The position numbers were made by a program, and so were the translations under genes. The notes beneath the pieces are model-generated. The model was not told the origin of the DNA and ran no database searches. It was given only the letters and a program-made list of their open reading frames with translations. A stretch of DNA of 64,000 nucleotides from Anthopleura xanthogrammica (lineage: Eukaryota > Cnidaria > Anthozoa > Actiniaria > Actiniidae): positions 2,100,001-2,164,000 of the forward strand of contig OZ025224.1 in assembly GCA_964019055.1 (NCBI GenBank). The letters run 5' to 3'. Positions 1-12,732 of the stretch are shown one piece after another. How positions within the stretch are numbered: the stretch's first letter is position 1; every line of letters begins with the position of its first letter.

Positions 1-3000
1 AACGATTATTCTAAGCTCGATGAATTAAGCATAAATGTTGCAGTAAAGGGATTGAAAGGTCGAGAAACGCTCATTTTATGCTATTTAAAACTTTAACAAC
101 CCGTCTATAACTTACCACAAAGACTTTTCAGGAGTTGAACCACCGCAAGGAACACCTGATGCTGATAGAGTAAAAATAGTAGAAATACTTAACAGACCAA
201 AAGGCCTTGCCAGCCAGAGAAAAACAAGTTGTTACTGTCGAAATGAAAACGAGAGAACAGAAAACTTATGAGCTATTAAATACTAATTTGAAAATTATCA
301 ATATTGGTCTCGCCTACGAGGTGTGCACGGGTTTTGATAAGAAAACCAGATAAAAAAAATATGAGGAGAAACACCTATGAAGAATGTAAAATAGATGTGC
401 TTCGGAAGAAAGATGACTCACAGCAGAAGTGCATCATATCAGCATGTGAATTCCTGTTATTAAGTTTGAAGATGGTATGTACTTGAATTCTGAAGACTGG
501 TTTGATATTAAGTATAAATAATCTGTCAAAATGCAGTCAAGTTATCAGTGAGATATGTTATTCCGTATCTATTAATGCAATCCCATAACTTTTTGATGGT
601 TCGCGTGAGCGAGTTTTGTAAATCCAGATTTTAATCTACTTTTGACATCAAAATTTACAAAATTTCAGGAATAATAAGCATAAATAACTCAAAAACCCCG
701 AAAATAATTCAAAACTTTGCACATCCTCGAAGTTGAAAGGGAATACCATTGCCATCTGATTTTTTTTCAAAATACATGTACAAACGTGATTACTATCTAA
801 CATACATCAAGAAACCAAAAGACGTAATAGACATGCGCATTACGTGGGGATTTTTTCAATGCGGTTTCGTAATGGCTCCTTATCATGTCCAGGATATATT
901 TATGATTCAAAGTTTTTCTTTACTAATGAATTTCTTGTAAGATATGCTGCAGATATTTACACGTAGATATCCTGGTAAAATGGGGCTGACGTAGCTTTTC
1001 TGAAATGAATGTTCCAGAACCTTTTGTCCTCGCAGCTTTTCTGCACCCCAAATCCTAATTTGTCCTTTTCTCTTTCCCACCTCCTTATTTTAATTGACGG
1101 AAGTTAAAACTTCGTTTGCACGTTGGCATTTGTTTCTAGCATCACTTTTATAGTAATTCAATCAGTTGTTGATCATGATTTTCACGCATTCGCAGTACAC
1201 TTTACCTTTTGTCTGCAGAATTTGAACGCTTGATTAGGAAGCTCAGTGATGCCACGCCAAAATTGGATCAGCTTTTCGTACTGGAAGGCTCATAACAGTG
1301 CTGGCAAACTGAGTAATGTTTTAGAACTATAGTGCTACTGGGATCTCGTGAATTATAATGTTTCAATAGACCTCTTCTTGACTGCGGATTCATTTTTTGC
1401 CTAGAATATTTCCTGTTAAGATCCATGGAATTTCAAATTGTTTCTACTTTACCGTTGGTATTTGTGAATGTTTTGACAATAAAATGTGGCTAACCCTGCT
1501 TAAATGAATCTTTAGTCAATGAACACAGTGGTATTTTACGGATTCAAAAAGGTGTATTGTCTATTAATCCGATAATATTCCTCCCTCGAAAACCAACCAG
1601 ACCTCATACAGCGCCATCTCCTGCAGCTGAATCAGATAGAAGCTATTTGCCATGTTCATATTCCCACGATCCTATGCTCTTTAGTGTTTGAGGCACCAGG
1701 AGGTCAGTGTTATAACACACCAAGGCTATAGGTCTTACCTGAGTTCGATAAACCAGAATTGTAGGCTAGCTTCAGTACAAACACAATATAAGGATGCGGT
1801 ACACAATGTACCTTGCTGTTGATCTCCTGTGATTTATTCTAAAATTTCTTTTATTATACATTAGGACCTCTACACAACGGCCATCGTCATGACAAAATTT
1901 TGTGGCCGTTGAAGAGAGATGACCGTTGTGAAGACGTTTCATGATCAGTTACAGTATATGCACATGAACTCAGTACCAAACCGGGACAAAATTTCCTAGC
2001 CGGTTGGTGGAGAGAAAAGCTGGTCCTAACTCATAATGTCATCTCAAAGACGAAAAACAATATTGACAAACAAATAACTGAAAAACTGAATTGGCAACTA
2101 TTGGAAATATCCAGATTCATAATTAACATTGACCAAATTCATTTGATTTTAGTGATCCCCCCTCCAACAAGACAAACATAGCTTCTTATAGCCAGTAAAG
2201 CATCTAGCCTCCTTCACAGACGTTTTTAGGGTCGTAACGTCACGCAAAGTTTCTCTCCCAACTAAAGTCTGCTTTCTTGAGCAGAAAATTCCTTTCCAAG
2301 AATTGACCAATCAGCATGAACCTTCTAAAATCGAGGTCGGACTTTGACCGCAATACTTTTGCGGGAACCACACGATAACGTATCTAATTAAAACTTCGGT
2401 CCTTTTTGACTTAATTATTTATCACAGTTATCTCTTTCTCTAGCCAATATTAACTGGAGATTCTACAATTTTATTCGAGAAAATATGACCCTAAGAGAGT
2501 CTGCGTAGGAGGCTATAAAGCATCCGACGACCGGTATTCGGAAGGCCGTCAACCTTCTGATTCCTACAAGTAAGGATTCTGATTTTTTTCTGAATTCCTT
2601 TCATCTATCTACAAAATTAATGATAAATTATTGCTATGGAGGTTTTGGGCCATCACGCGCAGAGCGTCTATATAAACTAACTTTCGTAACTTATAAATGG
2701 ATATCGTCAAATCAAATATTGCTTACCTCTCATAAGTAAGAGAGGTCAATTGTTTGGCTGGGATTATTCGATAGAGTTATTTAATTTTTGAAACGTCGAT
2801 GAAGTCTATTAAAATCGACTACTTCGACGATATGGCGGCCATCTTGGAAATGGGCGAATATACAAAGCTTTGTAACAATAATAGCGTCAACATTAACAGG
2901 TCACCATAACAAAATTTGTCAAGAGATGAATATTAGTCGGTTGTAGCTCTACTAGCTCTCATGGCTTATTTTCGTTAGTTGATGCTGTAACCCAGAACTA

Positions 3001-3293
3001 ACTTTCTATCAAATCCTCTATTGAAACCCCAGTTGGCTCGGTTGGTTGGGAGCCGGCCTGTTATGGGGGAGGTGATGGGTTCAAGAAGCGGCCCAAAGGT
3101 GTTGCCTTCACTTTAAAAAATCTGTAAATGGTTAGACTTTCGCCGTGGCTGGGTTGACTATGTAAAATGGCGGAGATGTCTCATTTAGGGACGTTAAGCA
3201 AAGAGGGCCTCAAGTTCATCGTTTGCAAATGTCATGTGTCACTCTCTCTAGATAAAGTTGATTTACATTTTTACATTTACATCAGTGTGTTAA
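1..3293. other. Gene-poor left flank with repeat remnants
   Basis: I see no credible coding exon here. Only short open frames are present and none resembles a known family. Recognisable content is a diverged copy of a foldback element (right end about 1465-1556, sharing the CTAACCCTG..AAATGAATCT..AGTCAA..GAACACAG pattern with the copies near 30.3 kb and 46.3 kb) and a tRNA-like SINE near 3030-3200. The last 50 bases or so may be the 3' UTR of the minus-strand opsin, but I could not find a clear AATAAA signal there. Confidence 0.6.
3030..3200 (+). mobile_element. tRNA-derived SINE-like element
   Basis: The segment starts with a tRNA A-box-like stretch (TGGCTCGGTTGGTTGGGAG). About 25 bases later comes a degenerate B-box (GGTGATGGGTTCAAG). 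A short unrelated body follows, with an A-rich stretch near 3114-3120. A real tRNA gene is unlikely because the acceptor stem does not close. The exact ends are uncertain. Confidence 0.45.
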
Positions 3294-4385
3294 TTATTTA
3301 ACTAATTCACCGGCCTTATCTTGCTGAACATTAGTTTCGTATGCACTGGTCTCTTGTGGAATGCCTGAAAGCGGTGAAACCGCTGACCTTTTAAGTCTCA
3401 AAAAACTTATTGGTCTGGGGAAGGATGTAGCGAAGGTGTTGGAAGCTGCTTGGCCTGAGTTGCTCTCAGGAGTAACTAGATGTCTGAGGAGCATTTTCTT
3501 TGCAGCCTTTCTAAACTTTGAATACATGAAAAAGTAAATGATCGGGTTGTAACAGGAGGAGAGCTTTGCGAAGAAAGCGGGCATGACACTCAACAAAGGA
3601 GCAATGTCATTGGTAACAAAGCTTGAATACAGAGACACGACGGCGTACGGTGTCCATGCAATCAGGTACGCGAACACCATCACTACTGACATTCGAATGG
3701 TTTTTGTTTGGGCTCGTATTGTTTGCTGTGTTGGAGGTGCCTTGTGGCCCCACCGGACGACCGCATCCTTAGTCATCTTCTTCACTTCGATATAGACGCT
3801 GATGTAACAGAATGTGATGGCTGTGATGGGCAGGAAAAAGAAGAAGATGAATAAGCATATAATATAAGCCTTGTCGCTTGACTTACTCGAGTACCACGTG
3901 ATCGAACAGCCGGCGAATCCTGGCTCAGGACCATATGATGACCAACCAATTAGAGGAAACAAGCACCACATAAATGAAAAAAACCAAAGTCCCGCTACAA
4001 TCAAAACCATTTTCCGCTTTGAAAGCTCTTCGTTAATCTTCATTTTCACTGTCATCCATCTCTCCACGGAAAGTGCTGTCAAGTGCACCATTGACGTCAA
4101 GCCACAAAGGGATGATATGAATCCAAAGTACTGACAAATGGCACCGTCCAAAGTCCACCAATAGCTAGCATTAGCGTAAGCGCCGACTGTATTGGCCATC
4201 ACGGCCATCAGCCAATCAGATATAGCCATACTTAATAGCAAGAAATTGGAGGAAGTTAACAGTGATGGGTTGCCAAAGAATATCAGTATGACTGAACTGT
4301 TCAGGATAAAGGATAGCAGGAGAATGACACAATATATGGCAGCGATTGTTTTGTAGTGGTGGACTTCAAACAGTTCCATCTTCAT
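3294..4385 (-). CDS. Opsin (rhodopsin-like GPCR), anthozoan type
   Basis: An intact 363-residue seven-helix receptor of the opsin family. A retinal-binding lysine is present in TM7 (K274, in FFAKLSSCYNP), followed by NPIIY at 280-284. C84 and C160 would form the conserved TM3-ECL2 disulfide. The ECL2 stretch around 151-164 (YGPEPG...CSITW) is typical of opsins. TM3 ends in ERW (108-110) instead of DRY or ERY. TM6 carries AWTPY (243-247), and TM2 has the conserved Asp (D57). Aligned from C84, the 113-type counterion position is Phe87. Aligned from C160, the 181-type position is Glu154. The tripeptide after NPxxY is Y288-S289-K290 (bovine rhodopsin has NKQ). The N-terminus is only about 12 residues long and has no glycosylation sequon; one is in ECL1 (N72). 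No palmitoylation Cys is visible after helix 8. The coding region is one exon. A 3' splice site just upstream of ATG (border at 4413) implies a 5' UTR intron. The family call is firm. The subgroup (cnidops or anthozoan-specific) and the G protein partner cannot be set by eye. Confidence 0.93.
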   Translation of the reverse strand: MKMELFEVHHYKTIAAIYCVILLLSFILNSSVILIFFGNPSLLTSSNFLLLSMAISDWLMAVMANTVGAYANASYWWTLDGAICQYFGFISSLCGLTSMVHLTALSVERWMTVKMKINEELSKRKMVLIVAGLWFFSFMWCLFPLIGWSSYGPEPGFAGCSITWYSSKSSDKAYIICLFIFFFFLPITAITFCYISVYIEVKKMTKDAVVRWGHKAPPTQQTIRAQTKTIRMSVVMVFAYLIAWTPYAVVSLYSSFVTNDIAPLLSVMPAFFAKLSSCYNPIIYFFMYSKFRKAAKKMLLRHLVTPESNSGQAASNTFATSFPRPISFLRLKRSAVSPLSGIPQETSAYETNVQQDKAGELVK

Positions 4386-4413
4386 GGTTCAGTCCTTGAA
4401 GTGAGCCGTCAGC

Positions 4414-5791
4414 CTAAAATGAAACAGAAAAACCATTAGAAAAAAAAAAGAGTTGAATAAAAAAAAGTGTGTGGTGAAAAAGAACCGAGTCTTATAAGTT
4501 TTACCTTTATTTTTTTTTGATTGAATATGTATATTTTGATTTTTTAGATATCTTATATATCAGTACGCGAATTCGTAGCGGCGAGCGGCACACTAAAATA
4601 GTTAGACCGGCTTTCGCTTCCATCAATCAAAATCAATCAGTCGGTACCTTTTCTATCTTTGATTGGCGGAAGGAAAGCCCCCCTAAAAAAATCCCAAAGT
4701 GGCAACGATTTTGAGAAATATTCAAAATAGCTGTAAACTAGAGATTTCATCATCGGAAAGTGTTGTTATCTATGGATGTTGTTATCTATGTTATCTATCT
4801 ATGCTGTTATCTGTGGATTACAATACTGAGATGACATTACAAAAATTCTAAAGTGCGTGCTACATGCCCTCCTTAAAAACTTAAAAAAGGAGACGCACTT
4901 TTAAAGACGCTAGAAATCATTGCTTTCACTAAATTGCCCGCCTTAGTGGCTACTTGCGAATTGGTTGCTATACATATATATATATTTAAAAACCAAAGTC
5001 CCGTTACAATCAAAGCCAAATCCCCTGAAGAGTGAGTCAATCACGAAACAGGCTTGTCGGGATGAAAGTGTAGTCTCTTTGTTTTTCTTATCTTAATATT
5101 TATATTCCGCTCTACTTTTATGTATCGAGCACTGTACTACGGAAAAATCGAAACACAGACTTCCTATATATATATTTAGATATTTTAGCTGAAAAAGGGC
5201 GAATGGCAGAAATGTACTTATTTTTTTTAACAGTCACGAGTTGACTAAATATTGGCTTCTTTGTATATGTACATATATAACTTTAAAACTATTGAAGCAA
5301 AATATTAAAAACAATGTTGAAGTACGCTGCCTCGATATATAATAAAAAGCATCAGTAAAGTAGTTTTTGCAAACATGACAGCTATTAAGCCACAGATCCG
5401 TTACTGTTCTAAATAAATAAATAAATCACTTTTTTATAGTGGATACAAATTCAGTAAATGAGTACTGGTTTCCAATTGGGCCCACTGTCACTCACACACA
5501 CTACCACAACATTATATATTCTATGCGTACAACTCAACTCACATGTTGATTTTTATTTTCTAAAATACACGTCTTGCTTAAAACGAAAACAAAAGTAAAC
5601 CCCGTCCAATACTTAATTGAATTATTCTACCCTTGGGAGTTTTTAATAAAAAAATTCTTTATAAAATTATGGCAAACCTACAAAATGGTGGACAATATTA
5701 AAAAATAATTTATCGTTCACCTTCACCTTTCAACTTTTTTTTCGGTTTTTGATTTTGGTTCCTGAATCGTTATGAAAAAAAAATATCTTAC
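4414..5791 (-). other. Probable 5' UTR intron of the opsin gene
   Basis: Read on the minus strand, the sequence 28 bases upstream of the opsin ATG ends in a pyrimidine-rich tract plus AG (TTTCTGTTTCATTTTAG), a good acceptor with its border at 4413/4414. The nearest good upstream donor is CGgtaagatat with its border at 5792/5791. This would place a non-coding first exon starting at 5792 and running upward. The acceptor is convincing. The choice of donor is a guess among possible sites. Confidence 0.4.
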
Positions 5792-6587
5792 CGTGTTTCT
5801 TCGTTCAACGATACAGAAATCCAGGTTAGTTGGGATGAAATTCGAATCAATAATACGTGGGACTGCTGTTAGGATCCTTGCCGGTCCGCAACTACCTTGA
5901 CTAATGAGAAACCAGTATGTGTCATTCGTAGATATATACTAACAGTATGCTATTTGCTTGATAATGAGGAAACCCTTTTACATTATCTTTAGTTGTCTCA
6001 TGTTATCGTCCGTTAATCTCAATTTGTAATAGAAATAAGAGGTTTGTATGTTGAATAACGAAATCAGTTTGATTGTTGAGGTTTAATACAGTTTCTTCTT
6101 TTTGTTTTGACCGGCAATGTTCATCATTCCTTTCTTTTCAATTAAACTACAAACTCATGATGAGGTTGAAACATAACAGAAATACATAGATTTCTTTCGT
6201 ACGATGCTCCAAAATATTCAATTTTTTTCGCTAATGAATTTCTTACCAACAAATCACGTCCTCATGTTTCAAAAAATCTCAACAATATAAATAAAGACAG
6301 ACATACCGTATGCTGCATTGACAGATTCAGTAAACCTCCTCTGAAATCCAAGAACTGAATTAACTTCAGGGAGAAGTTTTGATATCACAAATAGAAACGG
6401 CCATCTTGAATTGAGCTTAAAATTCCAAATATGGCCAAAAAGATATAATTGGATATAGCTGGATATTTCAAAGCAAGGAGTCGGTGTTGCACGTTTCAAC
6501 CTCTCTAGGAGTTTCTGATTACAAGATAACAAGGGGAAGTTTAGCACTCAATCTACAAGACTATGGTCATACAGGATGTGCTCCAGG

Positions 6588-7085
6588 TGATTTCACTTCC
6601 CTCAGTCCAAACCGACGAATTAGCCAATCAGTGAACATTTTGTTCGTAGCTCAACTTGAACTTTTGAACTTTTATTTATTCACACACATATTCATAATTA
6701 TACAAAATTAAAAATATATTTATCAAAATTAATTAAAAAAAACACAGTTATTTACAAATAGAAAATAGACAAAAAAGATGAGAGGACGTGTGTGTGTTTG
6801 TCGAAGTAGTAGAAACTTTCTAGTCGACAACCACTCAATATTTCCTAGATCCTGCTTTCCAACTCGATAAACAACAGCTTTTGTTCGAGAAAAAAAAAAG
6901 ATAATAAAACTCATCCGTGCAAAGATTCACCAGATATCTTTTAGAAATAGCATATTTCAATTGTCATTGTTTGATGGGGGAAAAAAATCGTTTTGACCAG
7001 AGCGAGATAATAGAAAATACTTGGAAATTTTCGCCGTGACAAACAATGCATTGCGCGCTTAGATTCCATATCACCTGGTCCTGTC
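6588..7085. repeat. Interspersed repeat, copy 1 (with insertion)
   Basis: This shares long blocks with 14122-14405: the stretch around TTAGCCAATCAG and TTTTGTTCGTAGCTCAA, the block CATCCGTGCAAAGATTC, and the block TGACAAACAATGCATTG ending before a CACCTG motif. Relative to the second copy it carries about 170 extra bases (roughly 6660-6835). It is probably a non-autonomous transposon. Fragments of the same end appear near 19.93 kb and 31.64 kb. Confidence 0.55.
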
Positions 7086-7224
7086 AGTAGGGCGGAAGGA
7101 AATGAACAACCAATTTTAATAACCCCACAAAAAAATATACAAACAAACATGAGAAATAATAAAAAATGAACTGATTGAAGTGGAATTTGGTCATTTGGTC
7201 GGAAATCATATTTATTTACAAGGT

Positions 7225-7290
7225 AAAAGTTGAAACGTGTTGGAAAAAACTACAACGTTTTCGACCTTGAGGTCATCATCAGTAGTACTG
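7225..7290 (-). ncRNA. Hammerhead-ribozyme-like core, degenerate
   Basis: Read on the minus strand, CTGATGA (7282-7276) is followed by one extra T, a 4-bp hairpin GACC-TCAA-GGTC (7274-7263) and then GAAA (7262-7259). This is the order of the hammerhead core: CUGAUGA, stem II, GAAA. A possible stem III follows (AACG pairing with CGTT about 20 bases on). Stem I is poor and the extra unpaired T would weaken the core, so activity is doubtful. Such motifs are known in Penelope-like retroelements of animals. No reverse transcriptase is present next to it. Confidence 0.3.
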
Positions 7291-7631
7291 AAAACAATAT
7301 ACAAAGTGCGTCTTAAAAATCTTTAAGAAATTCCTGAGGAAAAGAGTTTCGCAACGTAACATTGTACTTGTTAATTTAGAGTTGGCTTGTTGAAGCAATT
7401 AATATTTACATCCTCCTTCTTTTAAAAAAGACAGTTTTCTTTCTGTACTTAACAATTAACACATTTAATTCTATCCATTCAATGAATTTTATGATTTAAT
7501 GTATTTGAAAAAAAATTTACTTCCCCTTTTTTATGTGATATCCACTCAAAGGAATAACAGGCCTCGACATTGGGAAACCTGCCTCAGTTTCTCAAATTCT
7601 CATATACACGTATACACGAATATTTTGAGCG

Positions 7632-7844
7632 TTATACAGCGCGACGCGCAAAAGTATGGCCACTTTTAATGCATTCGCATACTTCTATGCACGGGATTTT
7701 GTACTTTAAACAGACACATTTGATGCCAAGCTGTCTGGTTTTACAAAATAAGGAGTGTAAAAACTTGTTTGTCAGCAAGAATCCCATGCATAGAAGTATG
7801 CGAATACATTAAAAGTGGTCATACCTTTGCGTGTCGCGCTATAA
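7632..7844. mobile_element. Foldback element, about 65-bp arms
   Basis: The left arm begins TTATACAGCGCGAC and the right arm ends GTCGCGCTATAA. The arms match through CACTTTTAATG/CATTAAAAGTG and GCATACTTCTATGCA/TGCATAGAAGTATGC, with an unrelated centre of about 85 bases. A few mismatches and one small length difference are visible. It looks like a short palindromic MITE with no coding capacity. Confidence 0.65.
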
Positions 7845-10800
7845 TAGCCTACAACCGGAATTGAGATGACGAAAGTAGTCCAGTCAAATCCAGTCAATGC
7901 CATAAAAGATTCACTTTCACTTAGCGGAACAATGTCGACAATTGTGATTAGGATCATATTGTTTGTCATTTTCATTGAGCCCAATCCTGTTTTGTGAAGT
8001 AAGCAGAAAATGGCAAAAATAATATTTACTTGTCCTTAAACATTCCAGAGAGTACTCGGATAGTAGTTTCATTTCTTGTTCTTTATCTTCTTTTGCCGCT
8101 CATAGCATATTTACGCTAATACTTGTCTGGTCCCAATATTGATAAAAACGTTTTAAATTTTATGAACCGTGGCGTTTTGAAATTCGAATTAGGTAACCGT
8201 TTGTTTTTTTTCGTTTTTTTTAAACTTTTTTGTTGTTGTGGGCGTCCCCCTCCAATTACGGCGACTTTGCACTACGCACTTTTTTCTATTTGCATCTGCA
8301 ATTATCGTTTTCAACCCTTTTATTTTATTTTATTTTTTTGTTTTTTTGTTGTTTTTTTTTGCTTCGTTTTTTTATTTATTTTTACTTTTTTGCTTTGACG
8401 ATTTTTCCGGATTTTTTTCGCTTCGGCGTACCCCCCCCCCCGATCCTTGGTGTTCGGTAATCCCCTGCTTATGAATATAAGTGGGTTTTGGAGTTTGTTT
8501 CCTTAACTTCCTCAATGATGGTGTAGATCAATCGCCTTCAATTTTTCCCCTATCCATGTCTATGTGCGTGTCTATAACTGGAACAAGCTGCATTGATGTT
8601 AATCATACACGTCACATTATTTCCCTTCATTTTCCGTAAATTGATCCCCTTTTTAATAGATGAATTTCCACTTTACTAAATGTACTTTTACTTCGGCACT
8701 TAACTTAAGATATGCCATCCTATACAATATCATAATATCTCTATTTTATCTTATCTTAAAGAATCAAACCTGAGCAAAATACGAAGCATGATGTATTTCA
8801 TTAATGCAATAAAGGTTGGCAAGTAAGACTGTCAAATTGGTTCTGCTTTAACATATAACCGGGTTAAAGCATTAAGTTAATTCAGTGTTATCTACAAATG
8901 TTAAAGTACACATAACCTTTTTTTCATTATCTTCAGTATTGATTCTGCATGAAGTAAAAGGTTAAATGTCAAAATATTTCTTGATTTGAGTGATGCGTCT
9001 TTAAGTTATGAAGGTTTATACTTCCAATGGCACGAGTGAAAAAAGTCTGCGTATGCAAATTAGTCGAAATGTCTTTATGCTATTGTAAAACATGCAAATT
9101 TGACTTTCAAACATGCCTGGAAAATGGACTTTTACAAAATGCCAAAATTCCCTTTAAAGTCAGTTCTAGAAACTTAAGGCATAATTCTTTCATATTCTCA
9201 TTATAATTACAGTACATTAGTCTCACAAAAGTATACTCACGAAATGTTTAATATACTAGGATAAAACGATCAGAAAACTTACACGCTTCAAAAATATGAA
9301 TTCTATGGTTGGTTCAATGACTTTCAAAGAAATGGTGATATGAATTAATATTGTTTCATGAAAAGGTCTTATACTCATGCATAATATATTAAAAAATGAA
9401 TAGATGGACAAATGAATGAATAGATTATTAGAAGAACTGTTTTTCTGCTAATATTTTTTATGCTAAAGTCCATGTTCAGTATTTTCCCCTTAAATCTGCT
9501 GGAAAAGAAGAGAAACATATACAAACAAAGCAATCTTGCCAAGGCGACTTTGTCAAAGTCATAAGAGAAATTGTTCAGATGAGCCTGAGATACGAAAGAT
9601 ATTAGCTGATGGGCAGGTGGCCGGACTTTCAACCTTTTTGTTCACTCGAAAAAATTTATGATATTGTACATAATTTTATGATATATAAATGTTATGCCAA
9701 GCCAAAAATATATGTGTGTTTAACATGATCAAACATATGACCCAAACCATGGATTGAATTGGGAAGAAAGAACAAAGCGAAAACCCACTCAGTGATATAA
9801 GATTTCATAGTTATAATTTTCCGCGGCGATGTTTAGAAAGAGTAGATTCTGGAATTCGAATCGTACGTAGTACTTATAATTGACGATATTTCATACGAGT
9901 ATATATAATTGCAATACACTTTGAATCTATTGCAGTATGCTGGTCTCTTTCTAACCTTTTTACTTCATAAGATATCGCATCTGGTACCATCCCCCAAGTA
10001 GGCGTGTATTTCATGTATTTGGAGAATCGAAGGGCACGTAAGATATCCGGCGAAGCGTATTTACTTGAATAATCATTGCATATATATAATTAACGTGAAA
10101 GGAAAGGTGTCACTGAGATCAACGGATTATCTTCGGTATCAATTACTGAACGTGAATATGTTTTGGAAATTTCCTGTCAAATATTTCTTCATTGATATCC
10201 TGTGGTTAACAAATAATTCATTGATTTTCAACTGCGGACCAAAATCGATTTGGTAGAAAAATAAAATATAAATTTTTTTTCGGCTTCGTGCCATGAACCC
10301 AAAGTAAAAAACACTACCAAAATGATCGAGATACTGTACCTTTTGATCGATTGTTGCCTGTACTTAAGGACTGCCCAATGAAACCTCTTCCAAAATACCG
10401 TTTCCTTTGGAAGTCTGAGTAAGAGAAATTTTACTTGTAATCACTACCTGTAGTAACCACTTTTTCTTATTGGAAGAGTTAGAGTAAGAGAGGACACTCA
10501 AAAGTGCATGTTGAGTGCTCACAGAAACTTGATTTTACTTAGTACATTTATCCACTCTTATTGGGAGTTAGAGTAACTAAAGCGTCATGGGCACTAATGC
10601 ATGGGTACTGGTTAAAGCGATTGCATGGGTAGACGAGAAGCAATTAAACTGTGTGCGTGGGGACAAAGGTCTATATCTAAAATGAAAACTGAAACTAAAA
10701 ACCTCCGAATACGTGTAAACACCTCAAGAGTTCCGCGCTACTGACTGCTCTAAGCGCATGCATGTTTACGTGATGAAAAAGTGGGACTGTATTTCAGTGT

Positions 10801-11617
10801 AAAATATGCTCTATTTCGGTTCATGAAAATCGTGCATGACATGTCAGTACAATATCCTAGTAATTAGAGTGATTATAGGATTAAACGTTCAATTCTGGTA
10901 ATAAAACCTGAACGGCGAATGAAGGCAAATTTTGTTATCTCCGATTAATAAATGAACTTTCTATTTAAGATATAAGTGTGTTTTAATGATTCTAGCATCT
11001 TTAACGTCTAACACCGGTACGATTTTTACATTGAGACGGCCTAAGGATCGTTGGAACGTCGTAAGAAGAAACCGTAAAACGCTGAGAACATCATGTATAA
11101 CTATAGCTATACTACATGCGCTGAATTCAGAAATATCCAAGTGTTTTGGATGCGATACGAGCGAGTTAAAAAAATCACGAAATCCACTCCAAATTAAGTT
11201 GGAGCCACCTTAAATTAATGAAACTGGTATCAGAGGAAAATGGGAAAAGAGAAGCAATAAAGGAGGGGGAAAAAACAGGAAACTAAATCCTACTAAGGAT
11301 TACTTAATGAGACTGATAAGTACTTTCCTGTTCTTAATCGGCTCTAAAACCTTTCGTAGTTCCAGGTAATATTTTCCAGGAAATCAGTCCATCTAAAAGT
11401 CCTTCGGTTGGATTTAAAAGCACTTTAAAACTGTATCTGCTAATAGACTTTGAAGTATTTCATATTGCTCAACATGCAATTAAAGCCTTGGCCTCGAGTC
11501 ATGAATCAAGGCTAACCAGTAGTCATGAACAGGTCATTCAAGTTATTTAAAAGATTAAAGAACTGGATATACGCATGCACGCTAAGCATTGACCATTCGC
11601 TTAAAAACCCTTATACA

Positions 11618-11738
11618 ATGAAATCACTAAACCCGTCAAATAAAAATTGCTTTTAAAAGTGCAATAGTCAAATAGACACAAAAGGTGTATTAGTCTAATA
11701 TCTATATCACAGGTTTAGTGATTTCACTAAATGGCGTT
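11618..11738. mobile_element. Short MITE (GAAATCACTAAACC ends), copy 1
   Basis: Inverted ends GAAATCACTAAACC and GGTTTAGTGATTTC flank about 90 bases. The interior has a second inverted pair (TGCAATAGTC/GTATTAGTC region). A related copy with a diverged left end lies at about 27204-27342. Confidence 0.6.
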
Positions 11739-12333
11739 TACTATTCTTTGATATTTCTTTTCGTTGCCGAGATATTCAATATAAAAATTACGAAGTGATG
11801 ATGTCATTTAAGGTCAAAAGTCAAAGGTCAAACCAACAAATCAGTAATATCTCTGTGAGAATTAATCAAAAGTAACTGAAACTTTCGTTAGTTATAGACC
11901 AGAGTAAAACAGTCAGTTTAGCACGTTTGATGGTGTTGCCATGGAAACGCCCAAGGCCGATGTTATCATAAAACTTGAGTACTACGAGTACTACTATTTA
12001 ATATTATTTTGAACTTATAAAGCGCCAATATTGATATACATTTTCATCATTTTCATCGACTGTCACAGGATGCTAGTAGATATAGATTTTTTTTAAAGTA
12101 GAAATTTTAAAGCATAAATAATATCATAGTATAAAGGAAGTCTTTCCGAACTATTAAGACGTCTGATTTGAGTATTTTCCAGAGACTATGTTGGGAAAAT
12201 CACCACCTGTAGAAATAACAAATCGTCCTAGAGGTCGCCGCAAAGTTCGGCTTTGTTAGAGTTTACTTGAAGATATGTTATTAATTTTTGTAAATCTTTT
12301 CAAACTGCCGATTATTTACATTTTGTTTGACTG

Positions 12334-12361
12334 ATAATAATAATAATAATAATAATAATAC
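12334..12361 (+). repeat. (AAT)n microsatellite
   Basis: About nine copies of a TAA/ATA triplet lie in AT-rich intergenic sequence. Similar short triplet runs occur near 25829-25853 and 26026-26110. Confidence 0.85.
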
Positions 12362-12732
12362 GCAAAAATATGATAGTTTTTGTTTTAGTACTTTAAAAAA
12401 AAAGTATTAGTGTAAAAATTCAATAGAAAACAAATTGATTTTTTGATAACAAATTTTGCTAAAATTGTTTCGGTAAATTAATTTTTCTGTTTAATTTCAA
12501 AATTTTATGAACCTAAACTATCCCAATATTTAACTTTAATTTCAAACGTTCAGATATTATTACAAAATATGAGATTCTCCAGCTTTTCAATTATATTTTT
12601 TTTGTTTATATTTTGAAGTTCAATTTAGGAGAAAGAGGAAAAATTCGGTGTTAGTAAATGACTGAATTGTTCGCCTATATTGGTTTTGGAGTTCATATTT
12701 CCTACTTGTTTCATTTTCGTTTTTCTTTAATA

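Noticed and set aside
304..940. 60- and 63-codon plus-strand frames near the left edge
   Set aside because: Short, AT-biased, no similarity to a known family and no clear splice sites.
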